A stretch of DNA of 64,000 bases from SAR324 cluster bacterium. GTDB lineage: Bacteria; SAR324; NAC60-12. Positions 16,570-25,864 of the stretch are shown one piece after another. Both the position numbers and the translations under genes were made by a program. The DNA is taken from contig JANQJU010000023.1 of NCBI GenBank assembly GCA_028281495.1, positions 310,001 through 374,000 on the forward strand, in the 5' to 3' direction. The notes beneath the pieces are model-generated. The model ran no database searches. It saw only the letters and a list, made by a program, of their open reading frames with translations, and was not told where the DNA came from. Position 1 is the first letter of the stretch; every line of letters starts with the position of its first letter.

Positions 16570-16595
16570 GAAGAACGTTTTTTGTGGCGTTCTTC
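16570..16595. terminator. Hairpin between convergent genes, possible bidirectional terminator
   Basis: GAAGAACG (16570-16577) and CGTTCTTC (16588-16595) form a perfect 8-base stem around a T-rich loop. It lies 30 bases after the stop at 16539 and 60 bases before the opposing stop at 16657. There is no strong U-tract after the stem, so confidence is moderate. Confidence 0.45.
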
Positions 16596-16656
16596 TCCTC
16601 CGGTTATGCTTCAAGCCGCTTCCTGTTTCTTAAACAACAAACTTAAGTGCAGTAAC

Positions 16657-17505
16657 TCATCGCAACCCTTCCCGACAGGCGGTGAGATTTCTAAACCATT
16701 CTGGTTCTTCAGAAGACTCGGAGTTGGACCAGGTGCCCAATTGAGTCAAGTTGCCATCTGCATCGATGGAAAAGCCATAGTAAGTTTCAGAGATACATCC
16801 GGAAGGACAATCTCCAAATCCTTCATTAAAAATGTAAGAATGCACCTCTCCCTCAATCGAGAGGCAAATGTCATTGGAGTCTCCGGCCAAGTAGTTTGGA
16901 TCCGCTGACGTGATATGAGAAAGCTTTGCATACTCTTGACTCAACTTCTCGATATTCACCACAGCGTCTGAGCCAAGGATGACAAAAGAACTGTTTAAAA
17001 TGGTTTGAATAGGATTCATTCGAAAAAACTGATTCAGTTCGTTCCAATCTGTATAAGTATCTGATTCTATTTTTGTTTGACCCTCCTCATCAAATCCTAC
17101 AACCAATGGTTCATCGGATGACCAATCGGTGCGCACTGTGATCGGGCAATTCAATGCTGTTAGGTCGCAATTCTCTTCTCCATTCACTTCACTATTTTGC
17201 TCACGAATCATCGCCAATTCGGTAACCACCCGCTCATACAACTGTTGAGGTGCAACCATTTCCCCAGAAGCTTCCATTGCCAGATACTCTGCATCGAAAT
17301 TTGCTCTAGGGGTTAGGGCTAAATCCGACTCATCGGCCAATGCCAGAATTTCTTCACTCACCGAGTCGGCTCCCGCTCCAGGAGTCCCCGGTGTCATTTC
17401 TGCCGTTGATACGTCATCATTGTCATCACTATCAGAACCTTGACACCCTCCAACGGCAAGGAGGAGTCCCAAGGTAATTAGGATTGTAATGAGGTGTAAT
17501 TTCAT
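16657..17505 (-). CDS. Predicted lipoprotein of unknown function
   Basis: The 282-residue product begins with a type II signal peptide ending LLLAVGGC, where Cys21 would be lipidated. A short acidic linker follows (GSDSDDNDD). The rest shows no family I recognise. It contains cysteine pairs (NCDLTALNC and DCPSGC), which suggests disulfides in the periplasm or at the surface. The start was moved to the ATG at 17505 because GGAG lies nine bases upstream and the signal peptide then begins correctly. It lies downstream of the S8 protease gene on the same strand, separated by about 220 bases that include a 22-bp tandem repeat. Confidence 0.7.
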   Translation of the reverse strand: MKLHLITILITLGLLLAVGGCQGSDSDDNDDVSTAEMTPGTPGAGADSVSEEILALADESDLALTPRANFDAEYLAMEASGEMVAPQQLYERVVTELAMIREQNSEVNGEENCDLTALNCPITVRTDWSSDEPLVVGFDEEGQTKIESDTYTDWNELNQFFRMNPIQTILNSSFVILGSDAVVNIEKLSQEYAKLSHITSADPNYLAGDSNDICLSIEGEVHSYIFNEGFGDCPSGCISETYYGFSIDADGNLTQLGTWSNSESSEEPEWFRNLTACREGLR

Positions 17506-17652
17506 AAATATTCTCCAAAATGTTGCTTTGGCAAAGATAAACAAATTTTTCATTCGTCATTGCTAAACATAACGGTAAAGCCATTGCACGTCTTACAAAA
17601 TAAAGCATCCCTATGTTCGCAATGACGAGTTTTTAAAAACCAGGTACCATGC

Positions 17653-17729
17653 CTAACTATTGCAGGAACCAAGTCCAACTATTGCAGGAACCAAGTCCAA
17701 CTATTGCAGACACTAGGTCTAACTATTGA
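17653..17729. repeat. 22-bp tandem repeat, about 3.5 copies
   Basis: The unit is CCAACTATTGCAGGAACCAAG plus T. It begins at 17653, 17675 and 17697, with a partial fourth copy from 17719. The last copy overlaps the stop codon of the S8 protease gene (17723-17725), so the array may have grown out of, or into, the gene end. Confidence 0.85.
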
Positions 17730-20056
17730 ATGTTAAACCAATCTGGCTGCCATGCACTTGCACCGTTTTTGCTTTTGGTAGCAATATGGGTCCAATAGTG
17801 CCCAGGGGTTGACAGAAGAGAACTCGTGTATTGAATCCCATCCGGATTAAACGGTGGGGTCAAGCTTTGAGCATTCGGTTGCCAATTCCCCCAAAAAAGG
17901 TATTCAGTTGCACCGGGATCGGGAACCCAAATCCAAGTGAAAAAACCTGAAGGTTCCGTACTATTGTTATAGCGTTTGATCAAGGTCGGTGGTTCAGGAA
18001 CAATAACATGGAACCCATCGTTAATCCAACCACTCCAAACTCCATTGACCAATGCCGACACATTCACCCAATACGTACCGGGTGACAATGCTTGTGTCGA
18101 CGGAGTGGTCCAAGACGTATTGCCATTGCCTACCAATGTCACACTATGAATATTTCCATTTTCGTCTGGCCAACTGGGGAAAAAAGCATACAGGGTTGCT
18201 CCCGGAACCTTCGCCCAGCTGAAAGAAGGCTCGGCCTCCGAGGTGTAATCCCAATTGTATCCTTTGGTATAAGTCACCCCCGTTAAGGCCGCTTGTGCTT
18301 GTTGGACTGCTCGGAGCGCGTTGAGGCGGCCATATCCTGTTTGGACCTCAAACACTTTGGTTGCTCCATTGATATCTTCGGCAGTCTGTCGCAAAATGCC
18401 TCGAACTTCTGCAGGAGACAAATTGGAATTGACAGAGAGCATCAAGGCAATCGTTCCCGATACTTGGGGGGCCGCAAGAGACGTTCCTCCAGTCGTTGTA
18501 TATCCGCCTCCATTGGCCGTGGTACGAATGAAAGCGCCTGGTGCAACAATATCGAGATGAACTCCATAATTGGAGTTGCCCACTCGATTGTCACTTTGAT
18601 CGGAGCTTCCCACCGCAATAACACTCGAATAACTAGCTGGTCTCGAAATAAATGGTTCGCCTTCATTGCCTGTAGAAGCCACAACCACGACCCCTGCGTT
18701 CACAGCCGCTTGGGTAGCATTGTTAAGCACTTGAACAAATCCACTCCCTCCTGAACTGATATTAATGACATCAGCTCCTTTCGATACGGCGTAATCCACC
18801 CCTTCGGCAATATCGGTCTGCTGCCCGTCCGTTGCGGTATTTGAAATCCTCACGGGCATGATCTGAGCACCCCAACTGACACCCGCAATGCCTTGTCCAT
18901 TGTTAGTTTTTGCAGCAATGACACCTGCAACACTGGTCCCATGACCATTGTTATCGGAGACATTGGAAGTGGGAACGACACTGGTAAAATTGGCGCCGTG
19001 GATATCATCGACTATTTGATTGCCATCGTCATCCACTCCGTTCCCCGCGATTTCACCAGGATTGGTCCAAATTTTATCCACTAAATCCGGATGGTCCAAA
19101 TCGACTCCTGAATCCAAGACAGCCACGATGACGTTGGAAGAACCTGTGGTGATGTCCCAAGCATCCTTGGCCTGGATTTTGTCTAAAAACCATTGTTGTC
19201 CTAATTCTGGATCATTAGGAATCGTGGCATGGGATTCCAGCTTTCTTTGAAATTCCACAGACTCGATTTCTCCGCTGTTAGAATACATTTCACGGATTTC
19301 TTTTGTATCGTAGTCCTGTTCAAACTCAACGAGGAAAAATCGATCTTGCCCCAGAGCCAACAGTTCTTGATGGAATTTCTTCGCCCGCTCTGCCTTTTTT
19401 TTGCTCAAATGCGAGAAATCACTGGAGCTGGGGGGAGTGTACAACTGGGTGATCTGTTTGATTTGATATCGGGATTTCAGTTGATCCAAACTCGCGATTC
19501 CAAATTCTTTTCTTGCCTGGGCACTTTTACCGGAAAACGCATTCTGGGATTTCGCAGCGGCGGGTAATGATTTCAATTTCAGGATCGCATGATTGTTCTG
19601 TTTGGCTTCTGGAATCGCAGGTTGTTGGTTCATCATCAGCAATTGTTCTGCTGGAATCTTGATTGCGTCTGTGATTTCTGATGCCGGTGGTGGCTCCGAA
19701 TACCCCGGAGGGAGAAGTGTCGCTTCGGGAGGAAGGTTTACCAAGCTTTCGTTGCCGGGAGATGGTGCGGGATGTAGTGGTGTGGGGACCGAAGGCAATT
19801 CGGGCAATTCGGGAATCTCTCGGAGTTTCATTTGTGTCAAATTTCTCACGTGGTACTTCCCATGTTGGACCCCTTCTGTATTTTCGCTCCGTGCATTAGA
19901 TCGGGTTTCTAAAGACGAAGGTTCTTGAGTTTCTGCCGGGGTCAAGCGGACCGTTTCTTCATCAGACTTCTCGTTACATGCAGCCATTGTAACGATGGAA
20001 GCGAGGACTAATCCATAGAATAAGCATTTCTTACGGGTGTCTTTCTTAGGTATCAT
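17723..20056 (-). CDS. Subtilisin-family (S8) serine protease lipoprotein
   Basis: The 777-residue product starts with a lipoprotein signal (VTMAAC, Cys27) after a basic N-terminus. A Pro-rich segment (about 75-105) and a pro-region follow. The S8 catalytic domain has Asp315 in VLDSGVDLDHPDL, His372 in NGHGTSVAGVIAAK and Ser526 in GTSLAAPQVSG. The C-terminal ~170 residues look like two tandem beta-sandwich domains, with Trp-rich strands ending YWVNVSALVNG and YWTHIATKSKNG. It should act at the cell surface or in the periplasm as an endopeptidase. The start at 20056 has AAAGGAAAC upstream. The 3' end lies in a tandem repeat. Confidence 0.9.
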   Translation of the reverse strand: MIPKKDTRKKCLFYGLVLASIVTMAACNEKSDEETVRLTPAETQEPSSLETRSNARSENTEGVQHGKYHVRNLTQMKLREIPELPELPSVPTPLHPAPSPGNESLVNLPPEATLLPPGYSEPPPASEITDAIKIPAEQLLMMNQQPAIPEAKQNNHAILKLKSLPAAAKSQNAFSGKSAQARKEFGIASLDQLKSRYQIKQITQLYTPPSSSDFSHLSKKKAERAKKFHQELLALGQDRFFLVEFEQDYDTKEIREMYSNSGEIESVEFQRKLESHATIPNDPELGQQWFLDKIQAKDAWDITTGSSNVIVAVLDSGVDLDHPDLVDKIWTNPGEIAGNGVDDDGNQIVDDIHGANFTSVVPTSNVSDNNGHGTSVAGVIAAKTNNGQGIAGVSWGAQIMPVRISNTATDGQQTDIAEGVDYAVSKGADVINISSGGSGFVQVLNNATQAAVNAGVVVVASTGNEGEPFISRPASYSSVIAVGSSDQSDNRVGNSNYGVHLDIVAPGAFIRTTANGGGYTTTGGTSLAAPQVSGTIALMLSVNSNLSPAEVRGILRQTAEDINGATKVFEVQTGYGRLNALRAVQQAQAALTGVTYTKGYNWDYTSEAEPSFSWAKVPGATLYAFFPSWPDENGNIHSVTLVGNGNTSWTTPSTQALSPGTYWVNVSALVNGVWSGWINDGFHVIVPEPPTLIKRYNNSTEPSGFFTWIWVPDPGATEYLFWGNWQPNAQSLTPPFNPDGIQYTSSLLSTPGHYWTHIATKSKNGASAWQPDWFNIQ

Positions 20057-20282
20057 TAGTTTCCTTTCACTCTGGAAAAAATTAAAAAAATTCATCAAGT
20101 GAATCACTCTGTGCCAATATAGCTGAATGTTAGGCGGATTAACTTTGGACCTATGAATTAATCCTAGATAGTTAGAACTATCATTTGATTACATTCCACT
20201 ACAGGTAAAAAAGTTAAACCAAATTGAATGAGAGTCAAGAAAACTGATGGTAACGATGGTAATGTTCTTCAACGTGATAGCC

Positions 20283-20723
20283 TCATTTGATTTTATTTAA
20301 ATTGACCTGATTTTGAAGTTGTCGAAGTTGAGATTCCAAGGTTTTCCGTAGCTCTGGATGCGTGGAAGGGCAATGTGCCAGCACATATTCTGCTGTCTTG
20401 ATTACACTCGAAACACGTGGTTTTTTGGGTAGTGTTTCGCATTGAAGATACTTGTCTAACCCACGAGTACGACATGTATTTTTATCCAATTGAACCTTCC
20501 AAACCTGGCTAGCCTCCGCCAGTTCCACTTTCCCATTTCCAGTGGTTGCCTCCCAATAGATTAGGGCAGTTTGCATCACGTCCACTATCTGTTGTGATAA
20601 TGTCGTCTCTGTAGAGTTGGAAAAGATTTGTTGGAGCACGCCTTCCAACACACTTTCCAATTTCCTAACTTTTTTTTTAAGCAAATCGATTTCTTTTGCT
20701 TGTTCGGATTCTGAGGATTTCAT
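20283..20723 (-). CDS. Conserved-looking coiled-coil protein of unknown function
   Basis: The 146-residue product has an N-terminal coiled coil (about residues 8-35, KEIDLLKKKVRKLESVLEGV). A compact region follows, with WKVQLDKNTCRTRGLDKYL around residue 75-93, and a charged C-terminal helix. No signal peptide or membrane segment is seen. I do not recognise the family. The gene is alone between the S8 protease and flagellin genes, all on the same strand. Two inverted repeats lie 40-100 bases upstream of its start. Confidence 0.6.
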   Translation of the reverse strand: MKSSESEQAKEIDLLKKKVRKLESVLEGVLQQIFSNSTETTLSQQIVDVMQTALIYWEATTGNGKVELAEASQVWKVQLDKNTCRTRGLDKYLQCETLPKKPRVSSVIKTAEYVLAHCPSTHPELRKTLESQLRQLQNQVNLNKIK

Positions 20724-21097
20724 AGAAAGATATTATTTACATTTCGATAAAGATGATCGTTCACATCACGAATGTGATGAGTGGTATGGGTCCATTGAAC
20801 CGTTTCAACCCAATTTGGTTCAACAAGCCCTGATGAGACAACTCAATTTTTGCGTTTGAATCAATTTTAATTCCCTGTGACTTCTTTCAGATGCTCTCTA
20901 TGGACTTAGGGAGCTTTTTGATCGTAGAACTTACTAAGACCTGCTGAGACAAAATCGATGTCAAGAAATCTTAAAAAAAGTAATAAATTTGACACAATAC
21001 TTACTCAGGATTTTATAAGATCATGAAATCGTTAACTCTATTTTTTTAGAAAAAGTGGAGTTGAATCCAAGAAAAGGAATGGGGGTACAATAAAAAA
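20724..21097. other. Intergenic region with two inverted repeats
   Basis: CATCAC-GAAT-GTGATG (20764-20779) is a short perfect palindrome 40 bases upstream of the coiled-coil gene. TTGAACC (20795-20801) faces GGTTCAA (20817-20823). Either may be an operator for that gene. The rest, AT-rich to 21097, shows no gene and no clear terminator for the flagellin gene's neighbourhood. Confidence 0.4.
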
Positions 21098-23407
21098 TTA
21101 CGATTCTTCAATCAACCGAAGTACGTTGCGTGCCGATAGGTTGCCTTGGGACATGATGGCCCCTTGTTGGTTCAATTTGATTTGATGACGAAGTTGTTCC
21201 ATCGTTTCGTGGGCATAATCGGTATCGGCCACCTGAGATTCTCCTTGAGTCACATCCAGGACCAGGCTTTGGAGGGCAGCGACATTCGATTCGAGGTTTT
21301 TGGCAAACGATCCCATCAATCCACGCAATTGACTGATTTCATTGTTTGCAGCATCCAACAGCAATAGCGCATCAGTTGCCCCGTCTGAAGAACTTAAGTC
21401 GATATCGGCCAAACTTCGATACGAGCTGGCATTGGCAATACCTTGAGCCAACTGGGTGGTATCGATTTGCGGAAAACCAAAAAATTCGAGCTGTTCTGCT
21501 TGATGGCCCACTTGAAATTCCAGCCCCGGTCTTTCGAATTTTAAGGAACCCTGTCCGGTTTCTCCTTCGTCTAATTTGTCATTGAATCCAATCAAGACGC
21601 CTTGAAAGCGATTCGTTCCCCGCAGGCGTGTTCCATCGCCGATGAGCTGTTCTCCACCGATGGAACCAATGGCATCCCGTCCATTATTGATAAAGAAACT
21701 GGTTCGACCGTCCGTCGGTTGTTGCGGTATAAATCCGCTATCGGGTCGCGAAGGGTCGAGCACGGCGATCACTTCTCCTAAATCAATGGGAATCTGCGCT
21801 GGAGTGACCGGAGTCGATGTGGTTTCGGTGACCGTGCGAGTCGTGGTTTGGGTGGTGGGTTGTCCATCAGGTCCCGTCACGGTTTGCGTTTCGGTGACCG
21901 TACGAGTCGTCGTCTTGGGGGCGCTGGCTGTGGAGGCACGGCTATTTTCAGCCTCTTGTTCTTGCCGTTGTTTTTCCAAAGCAGTAGCGACAAAGCGAGG
22001 GAGCCGTTTGTCCAAAGCCAATCCCAATTGGGACGACGGCTCTTTTCCAAGCAAAAACCGAAGTCCTTTTTCGATTTCAGGCGCCAATCGTTCCGCAACC
22101 TTTTGGCCAATGGAGAGCAGATCCAAAGGATTGGGAAAAAACAAATTAACCTCCCCGCTCTGATTTTGTAGTTCTTCCACCGCGGCAGACACCAAATTTC
22201 CAAAATTTGTCGAGTCGATGCCTAAGGCTTTGTTGGCCTCAGAAATCCCAAAAAGGATGAGTTGGGTTTCATTCAACCGGATGATTTCTTGAGGTTGAGA
22301 CACCAATCGAGAGGGAGCTAAAAATCCAAACTGGTCCAAAATCTCTAGGTTTTCTTGAAGGGTTTCGAGCACCCTCGCCTTGTTGTTGCCTTGGAAAGCA
22401 CTTTGTAGATTTTCCTTAAGCCCCACATAGGAATCGACGGCGGCAAAGACATCATTGGGTAAGTGGGTCAAGGATCCTACGTTTTCCGCACTGGCCAAAA
22501 CCAAATCATTTAAAACATCAATGGCCCGTCCCAATAGCATTTCGCCTTCATCTTGAAATTTCTCCTGGACAACACCACGGGTTTCGATATCGCCCGACAA
22601 CAATCCAGGGGTCGTACTTTCCACTTGAAACACGTGTCGACTTCCAAACTCTTTGTGGGTTACTCGCAACGCACCGTCGTCCAATTCAACCTTCACATTC
22701 AGTCCTGCCTTTTCGACCGTTTGTTGCAACCCTCTCAAGTTTTCTTCTTCAGAAGCTTCCGGATTCACCACATATTGGGCAATGCGGCCTGCTTCGGAAA
22801 TGAGAATGTTTTCGGGACCATCCAATACACTCGAAAACGAAATTCTCCCCCGTGTCGTATTGCGGGTCGCGGATTGATCAATCAGCACATCATGGGATTG
22901 ATTCAACAGCGTTTTGTCGATTCGGGCCTCACCTTTGACAAATTCCAAACCCGACCCTTCGGCTTCGGCTTGCAGAGAAGACGACCCATCAAACAAGTGT
23001 TTCGACCCAAACAAGGTGTCTTTGGCAGTGCGGTCAATGCTTTCCAACGCTGCTTCGGTTTCGGACTGGATCACTTCCAAGGAGGTTCGATTTTGGATGC
23101 CCTCGTTGGCTGCGCGGATTGCCAATGCGCGCATGTTTTGAATTTGCAGATTGATTTCTTGCAATGACTTTTCGGCAGTTTGAATCAAAGAATTGGCAAT
23201 TTCCGTGTTTTCACTGGCCTGTTCCAAGCCCGCGATATCGGCCCGCAACCGTTCGCTCAACGACACCACAGCTCCCCCATCCACCGCTGCCGACGCCGAA
23301 ACTCCGGACGCCAACCGATCATTGGAAATGTGGAGTGCTTGGGATGTCTCTCCCACACGACGTACCATCTGCTGAGGAATGACATCGTGGTTGATTTTGA
23401 GACTCAT
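21098..23407 (-). CDS. Large flagellin
   Basis: Flagellin is the exported subunit of the flagellar filament. Residues 1-150 hold the helical D0/D1 core (start MSLKINHDV, then RLASG and IQNMRALAIRAANEG). The C-terminal ~100 residues hold the matching D1/D0 core, with ETMEQLRHQIKLNQQGAIMS and a final NVLRLIEES. At 769 residues it is much longer than the usual 280-500. The extra part is a variable central insert with a Thr-rich tract near residue 500 (TVTETQTVTGPDGQPTTQ), expected to form surface-exposed domains. A sigma-28-like promoter lies about 130 bases upstream. No flagellar chaperone or cap genes are adjacent. Confidence 0.9.
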   Translation of the reverse strand: MSLKINHDVIPQQMVRRVGETSQALHISNDRLASGVSASAAVDGGAVVSLSERLRADIAGLEQASENTEIANSLIQTAEKSLQEINLQIQNMRALAIRAANEGIQNRTSLEVIQSETEAALESIDRTAKDTLFGSKHLFDGSSSLQAEAEGSGLEFVKGEARIDKTLLNQSHDVLIDQSATRNTTRGRISFSSVLDGPENILISEAGRIAQYVVNPEASEEENLRGLQQTVEKAGLNVKVELDDGALRVTHKEFGSRHVFQVESTTPGLLSGDIETRGVVQEKFQDEGEMLLGRAIDVLNDLVLASAENVGSLTHLPNDVFAAVDSYVGLKENLQSAFQGNNKARVLETLQENLEILDQFGFLAPSRLVSQPQEIIRLNETQLILFGISEANKALGIDSTNFGNLVSAAVEELQNQSGEVNLFFPNPLDLLSIGQKVAERLAPEIEKGLRFLLGKEPSSQLGLALDKRLPRFVATALEKQRQEQEAENSRASTASAPKTTTRTVTETQTVTGPDGQPTTQTTTRTVTETTSTPVTPAQIPIDLGEVIAVLDPSRPDSGFIPQQPTDGRTSFFINNGRDAIGSIGGEQLIGDGTRLRGTNRFQGVLIGFNDKLDEGETGQGSLKFERPGLEFQVGHQAEQLEFFGFPQIDTTQLAQGIANASSYRSLADIDLSSSDGATDALLLLDAANNEISQLRGLMGSFAKNLESNVAALQSLVLDVTQGESQVADTDYAHETMEQLRHQIKLNQQGAIMSQGNLSARNVLRLIEES

Positions 23408-23539
23408 GAGTCGATTTCGTAAAAAGGGGCGGTTTCAGGACAACACGGGGGTGTCCGCTTCAAAAATTCTTTCAATTTCGGAGAACAACGAAGTCCTCTT
23501 TCAAAGGAGTTGGCTTGAGGCCAAACTCCCCCGTTTCTG

Positions 23540-23566
23540 GTATCGGCCACAATTTTTAAAGCTTGA
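23540..23566 (-). promoter_or_regulatory. Sigma-28 (FliA-type) promoter of the flagellin gene
   Basis: On the minus strand TCAAGCTT (23566-23559), an 11-base spacer and GCCGATAC (23547-23540) match the flagellar consensus TAAAGTTT-N11-GCCGATAA at 6 of 8 and 7 of 8 positions. The spacing is exact. Transcription would start near 23530, leaving a leader of about 120 bases. Confidence 0.75.
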
Positions 23567-23601
23567 GAGAAAAATTAGAGAAAGGCGAAGGAAGGGGAAA
23601 T

Positions 23602-25863
23602 TCATTCCACCACGTGGATTGTCACCACGTTGCTTGCTACATGGGCATGGGGGAAAAAGGCTTGGATGGTATGGGTGCCGGGAGATAACGGCAGGCGCGT
23701 TTCGTAAGGATAGGGCGTTTGATCAAAAACCTCGCCATCGACTTTCCATAAAACTTGAGCGATTTCTGGAATCGTTTGAGCCTGCAAACCGATGGTTTGA
23801 GAAGATCGCGGGGTTTCAGGATCGAGCAGGAATCGACTGCCTGAAGAGGGAAATGTGATGTGAACGGCAAATCCACCGGTTCGTTCATTGACTGCCAACG
23901 CGGCTTGGCTCTGAAAATACGTCACAGGCTCTGTCCCTGGATAAAAATATTCGATGACCGTCTCAGGACAATTGTCCCCTGCCAACTCCCCGGAAAGTGA
24001 ACAAAGCCGGACGCCTTTAAAATCGCGAGGTGGGGGGAACGGGAATTCAGCAACGCCTCGCGTTTCTTGAGGATGTAGAAACTCCATCAGGGTTTTTACA
24101 ATTTCTGCGGAAGCCAAACCGTTGACGTGTTTCATTGAATCGTTTTGGGGGTGTCCCATCCACACTCCCACCACAAATTTGGAAGAGTAGGCCAGTGCCC
24201 ACGCATCCCGAAACCCTTGAGAGGTTCCTGTTTTAATCGCAACGGGAAAGGAATGTTCCAAGGCGCCCATCCGAGGAAAACTCGGCAACCGTGCCGACGG
24301 ATCGGATAAAAACAAAGCCAATTGACGTGCTGTTGCTTCCGAAAGGTAGCGTTCCTCAATCGAAGGCGCTGCCTCTTCAAACCAACGCAACTGAAATGCT
24401 TTTCCTTCATTGGCCAGCATTCCATACACTTGGATCAAGTCTTCCAGTGTCACATACAGTCCGCCAATCGCCAGCCCCACCCCATAGTGCTGGGCAGGTT
24501 GGTTGGCATGAACCAACCCCAGTTGCTTAAAAAAGTTAAAGGTTTCGTCAATACCAACGCGTTCTAGCACTTCAATCGCCGGGATATTCCTACTGTTAGC
24601 CAAAGCTTTGCGGTAAAGGATCGGCCCCAGATAGCGATCATCATAATTGCTGACAAAATAATTCCCTTTTTGATGCACAAACTCTCGGGGGATGTCCGAC
24701 AACATACTGGCAGGCGTGTAAAGCTTGTGTTCCAAACCCAAAGCAAAAATTAAAGGTTTGAGGGTGCTGCCTGACGAACGAGGCGTGGTGGCATAATTGA
24801 TCGCACCGGAATACAAGGCGTCATGATACGAATGAGACCCCACATATCCTCGGATCAAGCCGGATTCTTTGGAGGCCACCACAATGGCCACATTTCCAGC
24901 TCCCAAGGGGCGATAGCGATCCATCGCTTCGTTTGCTAAAGCGGCCAGCTTTTCCTGAAGCTCCAAATCGATTCCTGTTCGTAGAGAACGAGTGTAGGTC
25001 TTTCGATTTGGCAGTGGGGTGAGTTTTTGTTGGATGCGTAAAATGGCATGATAGCTGTGGCTAGGACGGATTTCACGAACGGGAGGGGCCATGCGTTTCA
25101 ACTGTCGGAGGCTGGCTTGATAGTCTTCTTGAGAAAGCGTTCCGTTATGAACGAGGAGCTTGAGAACCACTTGAGCACGGTTTGTGACGCGTTCGAACCC
25201 CGGCGCTTTGTAGGGATTGAGATGGGTGGGAGATTTGGGCAAGGCGGCCAAAATAGCTGACTCCGCCCAGCTCAGATCTGCCAAGGGTTTACGAAAATAA
25301 CGCCGTGCAGCATAAGCCACCCCATGAATGCGATTGCCCTGGGGCAAGAGTTTCAAATAGTGACGCAGCACCGACTCGTGACCAAATTGGGAAATGAGAT
25401 GCCAAGCCACCCCCATTTCCACAAGTTTGTTCCAATACGTTCGCGGGCGGGGATGTTGCAGTCGTGCCACTTGCATCGCAATGGTCGAAGCGCCTTGACG
25501 AGTGGAGTGAGAAAGATTGTGAACAAAGGCTCTCACGAGAGACCGGACATCAATACCGGAATGTTCATAAAATCGCTTATCTTCAATGGCCAACATGGCC
25601 CTTGTAATGCGGGGGGGCAGGCCCTCTGGCAAATCCCAAAAGCCAATCAAGTCCGAATGGCTGGCTCCGCCTTCTGCTAAAAATTGGCCATACCGGTCTT
25701 CGAACAGCGGTGTTGCTGGAGGAGTGATCAGGTGAACATGGGTTTGGACTTCATAAACGAACGTGCCTCCGAGGCCCAAGGTAAGCAGGATTCCTAGCAA
25801 GCCTATCGAAATTCCGAATGGCTTGGAATGCTTACGAAGAGTCTGACGCCACTGGGTCCACAT
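23602..25863 (-). CDS. pbpC: Penicillin-binding protein 1C
   Basis: PBP1C is a bifunctional, membrane-anchored peptidoglycan synthase. After a transmembrane helix (about residues 18-38) comes the GT51 glycosyltransferase domain (AIEDKRFYEHSGIDV, QGASTIAMQVARL). The penicillin-binding transpeptidase domain has SxxK in SSGSTLKPLIFA, an SRN motif in ANSRNIPAIEV and KTGTSQGF. The C-terminal ~90 residues form the beta-sandwich seen in this subfamily. The start is placed at 25863, one base after the alpha-2-macroglobulin stop; an upstream in-frame ATG at 25899 would overlap that gene. The pairing of pbpC with a bacterial alpha-2-macroglobulin gene is well known, and is read as joint defence and wall repair. 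Confidence 0.93.
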   Translation of the reverse strand: MWTQWRQTLRKHSKPFGISIGLLGILLTLGLGGTFVYEVQTHVHLITPPATPLFEDRYGQFLAEGGASHSDLIGFWDLPEGLPPRITRAMLAIEDKRFYEHSGIDVRSLVRAFVHNLSHSTRQGASTIAMQVARLQHPRPRTYWNKLVEMGVAWHLISQFGHESVLRHYLKLLPQGNRIHGVAYAARRYFRKPLADLSWAESAILAALPKSPTHLNPYKAPGFERVTNRAQVVLKLLVHNGTLSQEDYQASLRQLKRMAPPVREIRPSHSYHAILRIQQKLTPLPNRKTYTRSLRTGIDLELQEKLAALANEAMDRYRPLGAGNVAIVVASKESGLIRGYVGSHSYHDALYSGAINYATTPRSSGSTLKPLIFALGLEHKLYTPASMLSDIPREFVHQKGNYFVSNYDDRYLGPILYRKALANSRNIPAIEVLERVGIDETFNFFKQLGLVHANQPAQHYGVGLAIGGLYVTLEDLIQVYGMLANEGKAFQLRWFEEAAPSIEERYLSEATARQLALFLSDPSARLPSFPRMGALEHSFPVAIKTGTSQGFRDAWALAYSSKFVVGVWMGHPQNDSMKHVNGLASAEIVKTLMEFLHPQETRGVAEFPFPPPRDFKGVRLCSLSGELAGDNCPETVIEYFYPGTEPVTYFQSQAALAVNERTGGFAVHITFPSSGSRFLLDPETPRSSQTIGLQAQTIPEIAQVLWKVDGEVFDQTPYPYETRLPLSPGTHTIQAFFPHAHVASNVVTIHVVE

Positions 25864-25864
25864 G

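Noticed and set aside
16570..16595. CRISPR-like or riboswitch structure at the hairpin
   Set aside because: Only one 8-base stem, no repeat-spacer pattern and no known aptamer motif; a terminator is simpler.
22553..23167. 204-codon plus-strand frame opposite flagellin
   Set aside because: Antisense shadow of a clear flagellin N-terminal core.
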